In this document: piece after piece, positions 8,379 through 17,895 of the stretch | How positions within the stretch are numbered: the stretch's first letter is position 1 | Layout of the letters: every line of letters begins with the position of its first letter | Origin: Falsiroseomonas oleicola | GTDB taxonomy: Bacteria; Pseudomonadota; Alphaproteobacteria; Acetobacterales; Acetobacteraceae | Assembly (NCBI RefSeq): GCF_019029495.1 | Contig: NZ_JAERQM010000001.1 | Span: 806,001-870,000, forward strand | Length of the DNA: 64,000 nucleotides | Reading direction: 5' to 3' | Translations under genes and position numbers: made by a program | The notes under the pieces: generated by a model | What the model saw: the letters and a program-made list of their open reading frames with translations, nothing else | Databases searched by the model: none | What the model was told of the DNA's origin: nothing

Positions 8379-11300
8379 TCAGCCGACGCTCCACGACCAC
8401 CAATGCTGTTCGTACCGGTTGTCGTTGAAGACCTGGAAGGGTGCCGCCGCCAGGCCGAGTCGCGCCCGCTGCCTCTCCCCCTGCGCCTGGGCGGCGCGAA
8501 GCTGGCTGAGGCCCCAGACGCGGCGCGGAATGCCGCTGCCGGGGCGGCGCACATCGTCGGGCACCTCCTCGAAGCCACGGATCAGCGCCAAAGCGCGGCG
8601 CGCCTCCTGCCAGGCGATGGCGGCCGCTTCCGGCCGGTCCTCCCGCCGCAGCAGATGCTCGGACAGGGCGGCGGCCAGGTCGAAATCGGTGGAGAGATGG
8701 CCGCAATAGGATTTGCGGTAGCCGAAGCAGTCCCGCAGCAGCGCCATCGCTTCCTCCGGCGCGCGTTGCCCGAAGGCGTAGTCCATGCCCGCTGCGCTGC
8801 GCCACAGATACCAGGCGCGCAGATCCTCGATCTCCGCGCGCGGATGCTGCGTGGTGCGTTCCTCGGGGTAGTTGTTGAAGATGCCGAGCGGGGCGGGGAT
8901 GTGGATGCTGCGGATATGCGGCATCACCCGGTTCTTGAACTCCGTGTCCCCCGCCGCCCGGAAACCCTCGTCGTAATAGCCGAAGCGGTCATGGATCGAA
9001 CGGCGATACAGCGCGCCCACCCAGGACAGGTAGCAGGTCTCCAGATAGACCAGGTCCTGCCGGTAGCCGGTGCGGTCATAGACCATGATGTCGTTGTCGT
9101 AGACGCCGTGGCGGTCGACATTGGTGACGATGCTGTCGGCCATCGCCCAGTCGGCGCTGGCATCGGCGTCCAGCGCCTCCGCCAGTTGTCGCAGCGCATC
9201 GGGATGCAGCCCCTCATCAGCGCCGAGGAAGGCGAGGTAGGGGGCGCGGGCCAGCTTGATGCCGCGGTTCCAGGCGGCCTGGATGGTCTCCCGCTCCGCC
9301 GAGCGGGCGAAGCAGATCGGCAGGTCGGGATGCGCGGCGGCGAAGGCGGCGAAGGCGCCCTGCTCATCGGCCGGGGAGTTGCTGTCCACCAGCACCACCT
9401 CCAGCCGTCCCTGCTGGGCCAGGGTCTGCCGCGCCAGCATGCCCAGCAGCGTCGGCAGCTTGTCGGCGGCATTGTAGAGCGAGGCGATGACGCAGGCGCG
9501 CGGCGCGGCGCCCGGGTCGCGGCGGTCGTCCAGCACGGCCAAAGGCAGGTCGGGCTTGCTGCGGTTGCGGGCATAGGCGCCGCGCATCAGGTCGAGGCTG
9601 CGTTCCGGCCCTTCCGGCGTGCCGTCGAACATCGCCTCCGCCACCAGGGCCTCCTGCGCGAAGTTGTGTTCGCGCAGGGTGCTGGCGATGAAGGGCAGGT
9701 CGCCGCGCGCATCGGCGCCGACCCAGCGCAGCGTGCGCAGCAGATAGGTGGCGGCGGTCAGCGGATTGCCGAGCCGGCGTTCCAGCCGCGCCATTTCCCG
9801 GAACAGCGGAACCCGGTCCGCGCGATGCGTGTCGATGGCGCGGGTCAGCCGGCGCAGCTTCGCCGCCACCTCCTCCGCCCGGCGTTCCGGCATGGCGTGC
9901 AATTCGGCCAGCAGCGGCGGCAGGTGCGACAAGGCGCGGATCTGGTCGTAGCCCTGGTCCGTGACGCCGGCGCGTCGCTGGATCGCCGCATCGACCTGGC
10001 TTGTCAGGGTGGCGCGGCGGGAATGGCCGGGCGGCGTGGCCAGCACGGCGCGCAGCCCACCGGCCACGCCCAGCGCTTCCGTGCGCGCACGATCTGGCAG
10101 CAGGCGCCAGGCACGGCGCAGCGCAGGCTTCACCGGCACCACCCGATGCACGGCGCGGGCGCCGGAGAGCAGCGCCGCGCGCCCCTGGGCCAGCCGCGCC
10201 TCCGCCGTCTGGCGCAGCCCGCTGGGCGGGTCCATCAGCGCCGCGGAAAGCTGCGCGACGATCTCGATGGCGGTCTGCTGCGCCTGCACATCGGCGGCGC
10301 CCCGCGGCAGATGCAGCCGGTCCAGGCCCGACAGGTCCGGCACCAGCGCGGCGCGGTGCAGCGCCTCCGCCACCCGTGCCCGGTGGCCGTCATAATCGGC
10401 CAGCACCTCCGCCGCGCGGGCGGCGGCGGCACGCGAACAGTCGATGCCGGTGACCAGCCATGCCAGCTCGGGCACCCTCGCCCGCAGCCAGGCGGCCATG
10501 CCGGCGCGGTCGGAGAGCAGCACCGGGCAGCCCTGGCACAGCGCTTCCAGCGCCGTCAGGTTGAAGGTGTCGTGGCGGGAGGGCAGCAGCAGCAGGCTGC
10601 GCCCGGCGAGAAGCGCCCGCACCGCGGCCGCATCCTGCCCGCCCGGCATCTCCAGCCGCTCGGCAAGCCCACGCCGCGCGGCGGCGGCACGCAGCAGCGC
10701 CTCGGACCCCTGGCGCAGGCGGTTCGGGCCTTCCGGGCCGATCAGCAGCAGCCGGCCATAGCTCGCGGGGTCGAGGCCCCAGGCGGCATCAAGGAACAGG
10801 TCGGGACCCTTCCACTTCTCCCGCCGCCCGATGAAGATCAGGTCCGGCGCGCCTCTGGACCGGCTGGCCGGGCGCGGCGCCGGGGCGCCGGTGATGACCA
10901 GCGGATCGAGCAGGTTCACCGCGGCCGGGATGCGGCGCTGCCAGGCCTCCGCATAGCTTTCGCTGATGGCGTAGCGCGCATCGGCGGCGCGGAACTGCAG
11001 ATGCTCCCGCAGCCGCAGCTCGGCCAGGATGCGGCCCTCGTCCTGGCCGGTCGGCCAGCCACCGCGGAAGGCGTCGGAGAGCGTGCCATGCAGTGACAGC
11101 ACCACGCGGCCGACATGGCATTGCTCGGCGGCCAGAGCGAGGCGGATGAAGGGCCCGAGCTGGGTGTAGTCCGGCACATCCACCACGTCGAAATCGACAC
11201 GGCCGCAGGCCAGCGCGACCGAGCGCGCCATGTTGCGCGCGATGCGCCAGACCCAGAGGAAATGGTGCAGCGATTCCGGTGCCTCATGCGGCAGCGCGAT

Positions 11301-11510
11301 CAGCGGCTCGACCAGCGGGATGGCGGTGGCATTGGCCGGGCGCGGCGCCTCCGCCGCCTCCTCGCGCCGGAAATAGAACCACTTGTCCTGGGGGCGGTGC
11401 TCCATCATCCGCCGGAACACGGATTGGCCACCGCCCACCTGTCCGAACAGGTCGGAGTCCAGGATGAGGATGCGGCGGCCGGGGCGATCGGCGGTCTCGG
11501 CGGCCGACAT
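8379..11510 (-). CDS. Large bifunctional glycosyltransferase (GT4-like plus GT2-like)
   Basis: This 1043-residue protein has a GT4-like domain at about 1-390 (FGQVGGGQSVF, FIGRREKWKG, SRHDTFNLTALEAL). A helical linker spans about 420-660. A GT2 domain runs from about 668 to 900 (CVIASLYNAADKL, VVLVDSNSP, FLGADEGLHPD). Such two-domain enzymes extend polysaccharide repeat units at the inner membrane. The gene ends tail-to-tail 21 bases from the previous plus-strand glycosyltransferase. Its start lies 3 bases after the hddA-like stop, so it is the last gene of that minus-strand operon. Confidence 0.8.
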   Translation of the reverse strand: MSAAETADRPGRRILILDSDLFGQVGGGQSVFRRMMEHRPQDKWFYFRREEAAEAPRPANATAIPLVEPLIALPHEAPESLHHFLWVWRIARNMARSVALACGRVDFDVVDVPDYTQLGPFIRLALAAEQCHVGRVVLSLHGTLSDAFRGGWPTGQDEGRILAELRLREHLQFRAADARYAISESYAEAWQRRIPAAVNLLDPLVITGAPAPRPASRSRGAPDLIFIGRREKWKGPDLFLDAAWGLDPASYGRLLLIGPEGPNRLRQGSEALLRAAAARRGLAERLEMPGGQDAAAVRALLAGRSLLLLPSRHDTFNLTALEALCQGCPVLLSDRAGMAAWLRARVPELAWLVTGIDCSRAAAARAAEVLADYDGHRARVAEALHRAALVPDLSGLDRLHLPRGAADVQAQQTAIEIVAQLSAALMDPPSGLRQTAEARLAQGRAALLSGARAVHRVVPVKPALRRAWRLLPDRARTEALGVAGGLRAVLATPPGHSRRATLTSQVDAAIQRRAGVTDQGYDQIRALSHLPPLLAELHAMPERRAEEVAAKLRRLTRAIDTHRADRVPLFREMARLERRLGNPLTAATYLLRTLRWVGADARGDLPFIASTLREHNFAQEALVAEAMFDGTPEGPERSLDLMRGAYARNRSKPDLPLAVLDDRRDPGAAPRACVIASLYNAADKLPTLLGMLARQTLAQQGRLEVVLVDSNSPADEQGAFAAFAAAHPDLPICFARSAERETIQAAWNRGIKLARAPYLAFLGADEGLHPDALRQLAEALDADASADWAMADSIVTNVDRHGVYDNDIMVYDRTGYRQDLVYLETCYLSWVGALYRRSIHDRFGYYDEGFRAAGDTEFKNRVMPHIRSIHIPAPLGIFNNYPEERTTQHPRAEIEDLRAWYLWRSAAGMDYAFGQRAPEEAMALLRDCFGYRKSYCGHLSTDFDLAAALSEHLLRREDRPEAAAIAWQEARRALALIRGFEEVPDDVRRPGSGIPRRVWGLSQLRAAQAQGERQRARLGLAAAPFQVFNDNRYEQHWWSWSVG

Positions 11511-11513
11511 GGC

Positions 11514-12506
11514 TCAACCTCTCAGGATGGTGGCGCCGAGCGTGTCGAGCCCGACCGGGATCAGCGCGTGGTCGGCCATGCGGGCGCGGAAACCGGGCTG
11601 GCGGTCGGGCGGCACCAGCATCAGCAGGAAGCCGCCGGCACCGGCGCCGCAGAGCTTGCCGCCCAGCGCGCCGGCCGCGCGTGCCTTGTCGTACAGCGCG
11701 TCGATCTCCGGGCTGGAGACCTTGGAGGAGAGGCGCTTCTTCGTCTCCCACCCCTCATGCAGCATGGCGCCGAACTCCGTCAGCATCGCCGGCGCATCCC
11801 TGCCTTCCAGCACCGTCTGCGCCTGGTCGACCAGGGCGAGCAGATGCGACAGGTCCTTGTCGGAGGCACCGGACTTCGTCTTCGCCATCTGCTCGTCCAG
11901 CGTGGCGGAGGCGAAGCGGGTCATGCCGGTGTAGACCAGGAACAGCGAGGTGGTCAGCGCCGCCTGGCAATCGGCCGTCATCTGGATCGGGCTGATGCGG
12001 GTGCGGCCGCCCTCGAAATCGAAGCGGTTGAGGCCGCCGAAGGCCGCATGGTGCTGGTCCTGCACGCCGCAATTCTCATGCAGCAGGCCGCGCTCGACAT
12101 GCACCGCCTCCCGCGCCAGGTCCATCTTGGTGGCGCCACGGCCCAGCAGTTCGAAGAGCAGGTTCACGAAGCCGACGGTGAAGCTGGACGAGGAGCCTAG
12201 GCCGCTGCGCGCCGGCAGGTCCGCCATGATGGAGATGTCGAGCGGCGCGCCATAGCCGTAGTGGCGAATCGCTTCCCGCACCACCGGATGCTCGATGGCG
12301 TCGAGTTCCGTCACCTGCTCCATCTTCGAGTAGGAGATGCGGTAGCGGTAGTCGAGGATATTGGTCAGCCGCAGCGCCGCGACATAGACATACTGGTCGA
12401 TCGCCATGCCGAGCACGGCGCCGCGCGACCGCGCAAAATATTCGGGATAGTCGGTGCCGCCACCGAAGAAGGACACACGCAGCGGCGTGCGGGAGACGGT
12501 CATCAT
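11514..12506 (-). CDS. hddA: GHMP sugar kinase, HddA-like D-glycero-D-manno-heptose 7-phosphate kinase
   Basis: The 330-residue protein has the GHMP kinase layout: N-terminal RTPLRVSFFGGGTDYPEY, the ATP-binding LPARSGLGSSSSF and a C-terminal GGKLCGAGAGGFLL. These are the characteristic blocks of HddA and its relatives (heptose 7-phosphate kinases and similar sugar kinases). HddA phosphorylates D-glycero-alpha-D-manno-heptose 7-phosphate at C1. The nearby gmhA and the hddC-gmhB fusion fit the GDP-heptose pathway, which strengthens the call. Its start overlaps the stop of the upstream epimerase gene by 4 bases. Confidence 0.8.
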   Translation of the reverse strand: MMTVSRTPLRVSFFGGGTDYPEYFARSRGAVLGMAIDQYVYVAALRLTNILDYRYRISYSKMEQVTELDAIEHPVVREAIRHYGYGAPLDISIMADLPARSGLGSSSSFTVGFVNLLFELLGRGATKMDLAREAVHVERGLLHENCGVQDQHHAAFGGLNRFDFEGGRTRISPIQMTADCQAALTTSLFLVYTGMTRFASATLDEQMAKTKSGASDKDLSHLLALVDQAQTVLEGRDAPAMLTEFGAMLHEGWETKKRLSSKVSSPEIDALYDKARAAGALGGKLCGAGAGGFLLMLVPPDRQPGFRARMADHALIPVGLDTLGATILRG

Positions 12507-13441
12507 CGGGGGGACGTCTCTGCCTTATGCGTCGCGAGGATCTGCGCGACGCCCTGTTCCACGCTCAGCTTTGGCTGCCAGCCGGTCTTCGCCAGGAAGC
12601 GGCTGGAATCGAGACTCTTGTAGCCGGCGCCCTGGAAGGAGCCCGGCGGGCTGACGATGCGCGCATCCCAGCGCAGCGCGGCCAGGATGGCGCGGGCGCA
12701 TTCACCGATCTCGACCGGCGCATTCGGCGTCACGTTCAGCACGCAATCGGTGAAGGCGCCGTCGGCGGCGATGATGGCGTCGATCTGGTCATGCACATGC
12801 AGAAGGTCGCGCACCGTGCGCGGGTTCCCCCAGACCTCGAATTCCATCGCGCCAGAGGCGTGTGTGCGGATCGCGCGGTCGATCATCGCGGCCATGAAAT
12901 GCGCGCGGTTGTCCTCGGTATGGGCATGCGGGCCATAGACGGTGGCGAGCACGCAATGCAGCCAGTTCATCCCGTACTGCTTGCCGAAGACCTCGCAGCC
13001 GGTGGCCAGCAATTCCTTCGCCAGCGCATAGCCCTGCACGGAAGGATGCGGCCGGCCGATGCCGAATTCGTCTTCCGGCGTCGCATGGTCGGTCTCGGCA
13101 TAGGTGCAGGAGGAGCCGAGGGAAACCAGCTTGGCCTGCGGCTGATGCGCCCGCCAGGCATCCAGCACGTTCAGATGGATACGGGCATTGTCGCGCAGCA
13201 ATTCGCCCTGGATGCCGAACTGGATCTGCCCGGTGCGCTGTTTTGTCACCGCATGGAAGATGCGGCCCGCCTTTGGCGCGGCGCGAAAGATGGCATCGAC
13301 GGTTGCGGCATCGGTCAGGTCGCCGGCGGCGCGGCCGATGGCATGCACCGGCCAGCCTTCGGCCTGCCAACGCTCCACGAGGTTGCGCCCCAGAAAACCG
13401 TCGGCGCCGAGGATGATGGTGGGGCTATCGGCGTAGGGCAT
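12503..13441 (-). CDS. NAD-dependent sugar epimerase/reductase, GDP-L-fucose synthase-like
   Basis: This extended short-chain dehydrogenase of about 312 residues has the NAD motif GADGFLGRN, the serine of LGSSCTYA and the catalytic YALAK (Tyr-x-x-x-Lys). The spacing and the neighbouring residues resemble WcaG/Fcl enzymes, which epimerise and reduce GDP-4-keto-6-deoxy sugars. I chose the ATG at 13441 because a longer frame to 13477 adds residues that overlap the upstream gene further and are not family-like. In this locus the substrate may be a GDP-heptose derivative; that is inference. Confidence 0.75.
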   Translation of the reverse strand: MPYADSPTIILGADGFLGRNLVERWQAEGWPVHAIGRAAGDLTDAATVDAIFRAAPKAGRIFHAVTKQRTGQIQFGIQGELLRDNARIHLNVLDAWRAHQPQAKLVSLGSSCTYAETDHATPEDEFGIGRPHPSVQGYALAKELLATGCEVFGKQYGMNWLHCVLATVYGPHAHTEDNRAHFMAAMIDRAIRTHASGAMEFEVWGNPRTVRDLLHVHDQIDAIIAADGAFTDCVLNVTPNAPVEIGECARAILAALRWDARIVSPPGSFQGAGYKSLDSSRFLAKTGWQPKLSVEQGVAQILATHKAETSPR

Positions 13442-14378
13442 CGCGATACCAGGCAAGGGTTGCGGCCATGCCGTCATCCAGCGTGCGGAAGCGGGCGAGG
13501 CCCGGCAGAAGCTGGCGCAGCTTTGTGGCCGTGGCGCGGCGCACCTTCACGCCGCGATTGCCGGCGGCCGGCGGCGAGGTCAGCCTGATCGGGCGCTGCC
13601 GGCCCGCCGCGCGCATGGCGCATTCGGCCAGGTCGCGGACCGTGCGGGTTTCCCCATAGGCGAGGTTCACCGCATCGGTGACGCCGCGCAGCTTCAGCGA
13701 TTCGACAAAGGCCAGGGCGGCGTCGCCGGCATAGATGAAGTCGCGCTCGGCATCGGGGTCGCCGCGCACCTCGAATTCCGGGGCGTCGCCGGCGGCGCGG
13801 ATGACGAAGGCAGTGGCGACATGCGCCTCCGCCTCATCCAGCGTGTCATGCGGACCGTAGGGATTGGTCAGGCGGAAGCTGATGGTGTGGATGCCGGCGC
13901 GGCGGCGCCACAACTCGCCGGTGATCTCGCCCCAGCGCTTCGACCAGGCATAGGCGGCCTCGCCATCATGCGGCCAGTCGTTCAGGTCGAGCGGCAGCGA
14001 ATCGTCCTGCACGGCCCAGCTCGCCGGATAAACGGCGGAGGAGGAGGCGACGCGGATCTCGGAAATGCCGCGCGCCATGGCGAAGCCGTAGACCTGCTCC
14101 GTCATCGCCAGGTTGGCACTGAGGATGGCTTCCTGCTGCTTGCCAAACTGGGAGGCGTAGTAGCGGAAGGCCGCGACATGGATGATCGCGGTGCCTTCCG
14201 GCAACGCAGGCAAGCCATCCACCGCCGCGGCCGCCACAGTCATCGTGCAGCCTGGCACCGGGGTGCCGGAGGCCGTCACGCCGATCACCATCGGCACCTG
14301 GCCGGCCAGCGCATCGACCACGTTGCGCCCGATGAAGCCGCTGGCGCCCCAGACGAGAACCGCGGGCGGCAGGGTCAC
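13425..14378 (-). CDS. NAD-dependent nucleotide-sugar epimerase/dehydratase
   Basis: This is an extended short-chain dehydrogenase of 317 residues. The nucleotide motif is WGASGFIGRN near the N-terminus, followed by VASSSAVYP and the catalytic YAWSK. RLTNPYGPHD and RDFIYAGD are typical of sugar epimerases and dehydratases. The exact reaction cannot be read from the sequence. It overlaps both neighbours (4 bases with the C-methyltransferase stop side and 17 bases with the WcaG-like gene), so the three are translated from one message. Confidence 0.75.
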   Translation of the reverse strand: MTLPPAVLVWGASGFIGRNVVDALAGQVPMVIGVTASGTPVPGCTMTVAAAAVDGLPALPEGTAIIHVAAFRYYASQFGKQQEAILSANLAMTEQVYGFAMARGISEIRVASSSAVYPASWAVQDDSLPLDLNDWPHDGEAAYAWSKRWGEITGELWRRRAGIHTISFRLTNPYGPHDTLDEAEAHVATAFVIRAAGDAPEFEVRGDPDAERDFIYAGDAALAFVESLKLRGVTDAVNLAYGETRTVRDLAECAMRAAGRQRPIRLTSPPAAGNRGVKVRRATATKLRQLLPGLARFRTLDDGMAATLAWYRDALRR

Positions 14379-15652
14379 GCGGACTCCTTTCCGTAAGCAT
14401 GCACCTTCGGAATCGGCACCACGAGTTCGCCGCCACCGGCAAGGTACTCGCGCTCCTTCACCAGGAACTCACTGATGAAATTCCAGGCGAGGACGAGGTA
14501 GGCATCCGGCCGCGCGCCTTCCTCCGCCTCGATCGGAATGCGCACGCCGGGGATGGCGAGGCCGACCTTCATCGGGTTCTTCTCGACCGCCTTCTGCACC
14601 AGATCCGGCCCGATGCCGAAGCTGTTCAGCAGCGTCGCGCCCTTGGCCGGCGCACCATAGGCCCAGACCGATTTGCCCGAATTCTTGTAGCCTTCGAGCA
14701 GCGCCACCAGGCGCTTGCGCAGGTCCAGCACGTTGTCGGCGAATTGGCGGTAGGTCTCGATCTCACCAAAGCCCTTGCGAACTTCTTCCGCCTGCATGGC
14801 GCGCACGCTGTCGCCCACCGGGCGCACGCCCTTGCGCGTCACATGGGCCTCGATGGAGCCGCCATGGATGTCGACGAGGCTGGCCTCGAAAACCTCCAGC
14901 CCATGCTGCTCCAGCAGGGCCGAGAGCGACTTCAGCGTGTAGTAGCAAAGATGCTCGTGATAGACCTGATCGAAGGCGGTATTTTCCACCATGCCGCCGA
15001 GATAGATCGCCTGCACCACGAAGACGCCGTCATCCGACAGCAGGCTGGCGATGCCTTCGACGACGCTGTGCAGTTCCTCGAGATGAAAAAACACGCCGGC
15101 GGCGGTGATGACCTTGGCGGGGCCGTGCTCCTTGCGGATATCGGCGCAGCATTCGGCGTTGAAGAAGCGGTGCCAGGTCGGCACACCGGCCTCCTGCGCC
15201 AGCTTCGCCACATTGCCGGCGGCTTCCACGCCCAGCACGCGGGCGCCGCTGAAGGCCCATTGCTTCAGCCAGGTGCCGTCATTGCTGCCGATATCGACCA
15301 CGAGGTCGCCGGCCTTCACACCATAGGCGGCGGCGATGCGCTGGCTGGTCGCCAGGAAATGCGCCGGCAGCGTCTTGGTGGTGCCGGAGACGTAGGGGTA
15401 GTCGGTGAACATCGATTCCTTGGGAATCGTATGGTCGATCTGCACCATGCTGCAGTCGCGGCAGAAGCCGACGCGCAGCGGGTAATGCGGCTCCACCCCC
15501 GGGGCGAGGTCCGGGCGCACGAGACGATTGCAATGCGGCTGGTCGCCCAGATCGATCACCAGCTCCACGCGATGCCCGCCGCAACAGCGGCAGGTCATGT
15601 CGAGCATCACGCCGGGCGGCGGCACAACCATGCGGGATTTCACCTCAGACAT
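14375..15652 (-). CDS. Sugar C-methyltransferase (TylCIII/NovU-like) with N-terminal zinc motif
   Basis: This 425-residue enzyme starts with a cysteine-rich zinc-binding motif (C21-x2-C24, then HCNRL and FCRDC). The SAM-binding domain has VVDIGSNDGTWL, and the C-terminal domain has WAYGAPAKGATLLN and GVRIPI. This three-part layout marks C-methyltransferases that add a branch methyl to nucleotide-linked 4-keto-6-deoxy sugars. I start at the ATG at 15652, which overlaps the upstream epimerase stop; a longer frame reads into that gene. Its presence suggests the exported glycan contains a branched-chain sugar. Confidence 0.83.
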   Translation of the reverse strand: MSEVKSRMVVPPPGVMLDMTCRCCGGHRVELVIDLGDQPHCNRLVRPDLAPGVEPHYPLRVGFCRDCSMVQIDHTIPKESMFTDYPYVSGTTKTLPAHFLATSQRIAAAYGVKAGDLVVDIGSNDGTWLKQWAFSGARVLGVEAAGNVAKLAQEAGVPTWHRFFNAECCADIRKEHGPAKVITAAGVFFHLEELHSVVEGIASLLSDDGVFVVQAIYLGGMVENTAFDQVYHEHLCYYTLKSLSALLEQHGLEVFEASLVDIHGGSIEAHVTRKGVRPVGDSVRAMQAEEVRKGFGEIETYRQFADNVLDLRKRLVALLEGYKNSGKSVWAYGAPAKGATLLNSFGIGPDLVQKAVEKNPMKVGLAIPGVRIPIEAEEGARPDAYLVLAWNFISEFLVKEREYLAGGGELVVPIPKVHAYGKESA

Positions 15653-16577
15653 TGGCGAAGCGCCCGTTGCGCAGCATGCGGTAGCCCTTGATGAGTTCCT
15701 GGATGCCCTTGTCCAGCCCGTGGTCCGGCGCCCAGCCGGTCGCTTCCAGCTTGTCGTTGGAGACGACGTAGTCGCGCTTGTCGGGGTCCTCCCCCACCGG
15801 CGCTTCCAGCCAGACGAAGCCCGGCACATGCTTGGCGATGCGGTCGCAGAGCTGCGCCTTGGACAGGTTGGCCTCCGACAGGCCGACATTATAGGCCTGC
15901 TGGCGCATGGTGCCGACATTGTCGATGCCGTGCAGGAAGGCCTTCACCACGTCGCGGATATGGATGTAGTTACGGCGGAAATGCGCCTCGAACAGCACCA
16001 CGGCCCGGTCGTTCACCGCGCGCCAGGTGAAGTCGTTCACCAGAAGGTCGAGCCGCATGCGCGGCGCCATGCCGAAGACGGTGGCGAGGCGGAAGGACAG
16101 CGAATTGGGGTGCGACAGCACCGCCTCCTCCGCATCCACCTTGGTGCGGCCATAGAGCGAGACCGGGCGCAGCGGAGTCTCCTCCGTGCAGAAGGCATTG
16201 CCCACCCCCACGCCATAGCCGGAATTGGTGGTGGGATAGGCGATCAGCTGGTTCGGGCTGGCGCGCTTCACCAGGTCCCGCACCGCGTCGCGGTTCAGCG
16301 TGCTGGCGCCGATTTCGTCGCGCGCGCAGAGCGGCGCGCCGACCAGCGCGGCGAGCGGAATGGCGATATCGGCCTCGCGCAGCAGCGGCTCCACCACCCG
16401 CATGTCGCGGCAGTCGCCGCGCACCGGGTTGAAATTCGGATCGGCGCAGGAATGGGCCAGGAAGGGCTCGCCGGCGGCGAAGGTGTCCAGCACGGTCACC
16501 TGCCAGCCGCGGGCGAGAAGCGCCGGAACCAGCATGGACCCAATATAGCCGGCCCCGCCGGTGACGAGCACGCGCAT
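15645..16577 (-). CDS. NAD-dependent epimerase/dehydratase, first gene of the sugar operon
   Basis: The 310-residue protein begins MRVLVTGGAGYIGSML, a textbook NAD-binding start for extended short-chain dehydrogenases. It continues with PTTNSGYG, the catalytic YGRTK and RNYIHIRDV. It resembles the UDP-glucose 4-epimerase group, but its own substrate is unknown. The ATG at 16577 is preceded by GAGG at suitable spacing; upstream codons to 16655 fall in the promoter. It leads an operon of six minus-strand genes ending at 8379. Confidence 0.8.
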   Translation of the reverse strand: MRVLVTGGAGYIGSMLVPALLARGWQVTVLDTFAAGEPFLAHSCADPNFNPVRGDCRDMRVVEPLLREADIAIPLAALVGAPLCARDEIGASTLNRDAVRDLVKRASPNQLIAYPTTNSGYGVGVGNAFCTEETPLRPVSLYGRTKVDAEEAVLSHPNSLSFRLATVFGMAPRMRLDLLVNDFTWRAVNDRAVVLFEAHFRRNYIHIRDVVKAFLHGIDNVGTMRQQAYNVGLSEANLSKAQLCDRIAKHVPGFVWLEAPVGEDPDKRDYVVSNDKLEATGWAPDHGLDKGIQELIKGYRMLRNGRFANV

Positions 16578-16613
16578 GAATTTGTTTCCCTCGGGTAACC
16601 GGTAGCTCTGCCG

Positions 16614-16642
16614 CGTATAGAGTCTGGCGTCGCCAGGGGCAA
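16614..16642 (-). promoter_or_regulatory. Sigma-70-like promoter of the epimerase/C-methyltransferase/hddA operon with an internal dyad
   Basis: Read on the minus strand, TTGCCC (16642-16637) is followed after 17 bases by TATACG (16619-16614), 36 bases before the ATG at 16577. The spacer contains a perfect inverted repeat, CTGGCG-T-CGCCAG (16624-16636), that could be an operator. Confidence 0.5.
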
Positions 16643-16656
16643 CCTGGAGTGCCATA

Positions 16657-17895
16657 TCAAGGCGCGGCCAGAAGCGCCTGTAGCAGCGCGTCCGGGTTGT
16701 GTTTCGCGCGCCAGGCGGGTGCCTCCCGCCGGGCGGTCGCGGTCAGTTCGGACAGCCGGTCCAGCGCCGCGGCCAGGCTGGCCCCGGGGGCGGCGCCGGG
16801 GGGGATGAACACCGCGCGCTGCGGTCCCGCCGCCTGCGCCATCCAGCAGCCATCCGGCACCACGGCCGGCAGGCCGAGCGCCAGCGCCTCGGCCAATATG
16901 CCGCTGCTGCGGGCGCCATAGGTGGCACCGTCATAGGGCAGCAGCAGCAGGTCGGCCGCGGCCATCAGGGCGGTGTAGTCCGCCGGTTCCAGCGCCTGCT
17001 CCACCAGGGTCACGTCGCCCCGCGCCCGCAACTGACGCTGCGCGCGCTGCACCAGCGGATCGGCCTCCGCCCCCACCGGCCCGGACTGCACGGTGAAGCG
17101 CGCCCGGCCGGCCACCGCGGCGATCGCCTCGGGCAGTTGCGCGAAGCCCTTCTCCGCCCGGGCACCGCCGGCAAAGACCACATGCGGCAGCTTGGGGATT
17201 GGCCGAAGCGCGGGCAGCGGCGGCATTTCCACCGGCAGCGGCACCGGCCGGACCTTCTGGCCGGACAGGGCGGCGAATTGCGCGGCCAGGGGTTCGGTAT
17301 CGGCGAAAAGGCGCAGATCGACGCCGAAGCGGGCCTGAAGCCGGGCGAGCAGCGCCGCCAGGGGCTCCGGCGCCGGGTCATCGGCCTCCATCTCCGCCGG
17401 CATGCGGCGCAGCACCACCAGAAGGGTCACCGCCGGCAGGCCGGGCGTGGTGGCCAGGGCGTGCAGATTGGCGCCGGAGACGCTGTGCAGCAGCAGATGA
17501 TCGCCCGGCCCGGCCCCGAGGCCGGCCAATGCCGCCGCCAGTTCCGCCCCCAGCGGATCGGTGGTCCGGCCCCGGCGCAGATGCCGGCGCAGCGCCCGCA
17601 GCGGCGGCGCCACCAGCCCTGCAAGGGGTGCCGGCAGCCGCGCCGCCAGGCCGAAGGCCAGCCGCCGGGCAGCACCGCCGCCGCCGGCGCTCTGGTACCG
17701 CGCGCCGAGGACCGCCTCAGCCGGGATGCGGCCCCGATCCGGTGCGCCGGAGTCCAGCACACCGGTGAAGCCGCGCCCCGCCAGCACCAGGGGCGCCAGC
17801 CCCGCATCCCGCGCCGCGCGGGCCACCGCCAGGCTGTAGGACAGGTGATGCCCCGCCGGCCCGTTCAACCCGGGATCGGCGATCACGAACCTCAC
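16657..17895 (-). CDS. Glycosyltransferase (GT-B), paralogue of the first module of the double enzyme at 5835
   Basis: This 412-residue protein starts at a GTG overlapping the hddC-gmhB stop (GTGA). It has GHHLSY at the N-terminus and, in the C-terminal half, FAGGARAEKGF, LLLPYDG and ARSSGILAEALALGLP, which line up with the same blocks of the N-terminal module encoded at 5835. The fold suggests transfer of a sugar from a nucleotide donor to the growing glycan. It is the last gene of the gmhA operon, so a heptosyl donor is reasonable but unproven. Confidence 0.75.
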   Translation of the reverse strand: MRFVIADPGLNGPAGHHLSYSLAVARAARDAGLAPLVLAGRGFTGVLDSGAPDRGRIPAEAVLGARYQSAGGGGAARRLAFGLAARLPAPLAGLVAPPLRALRRHLRRGRTTDPLGAELAAALAGLGAGPGDHLLLHSVSGANLHALATTPGLPAVTLLVVLRRMPAEMEADDPAPEPLAALLARLQARFGVDLRLFADTEPLAAQFAALSGQKVRPVPLPVEMPPLPALRPIPKLPHVVFAGGARAEKGFAQLPEAIAAVAGRARFTVQSGPVGAEADPLVQRAQRQLRARGDVTLVEQALEPADYTALMAAADLLLLPYDGATYGARSSGILAEALALGLPAVVPDGCWMAQAAGPQRAVFIPPGAAPGASLAAALDRLSELTATARREAPAWRAKHNPDALLQALLAAP

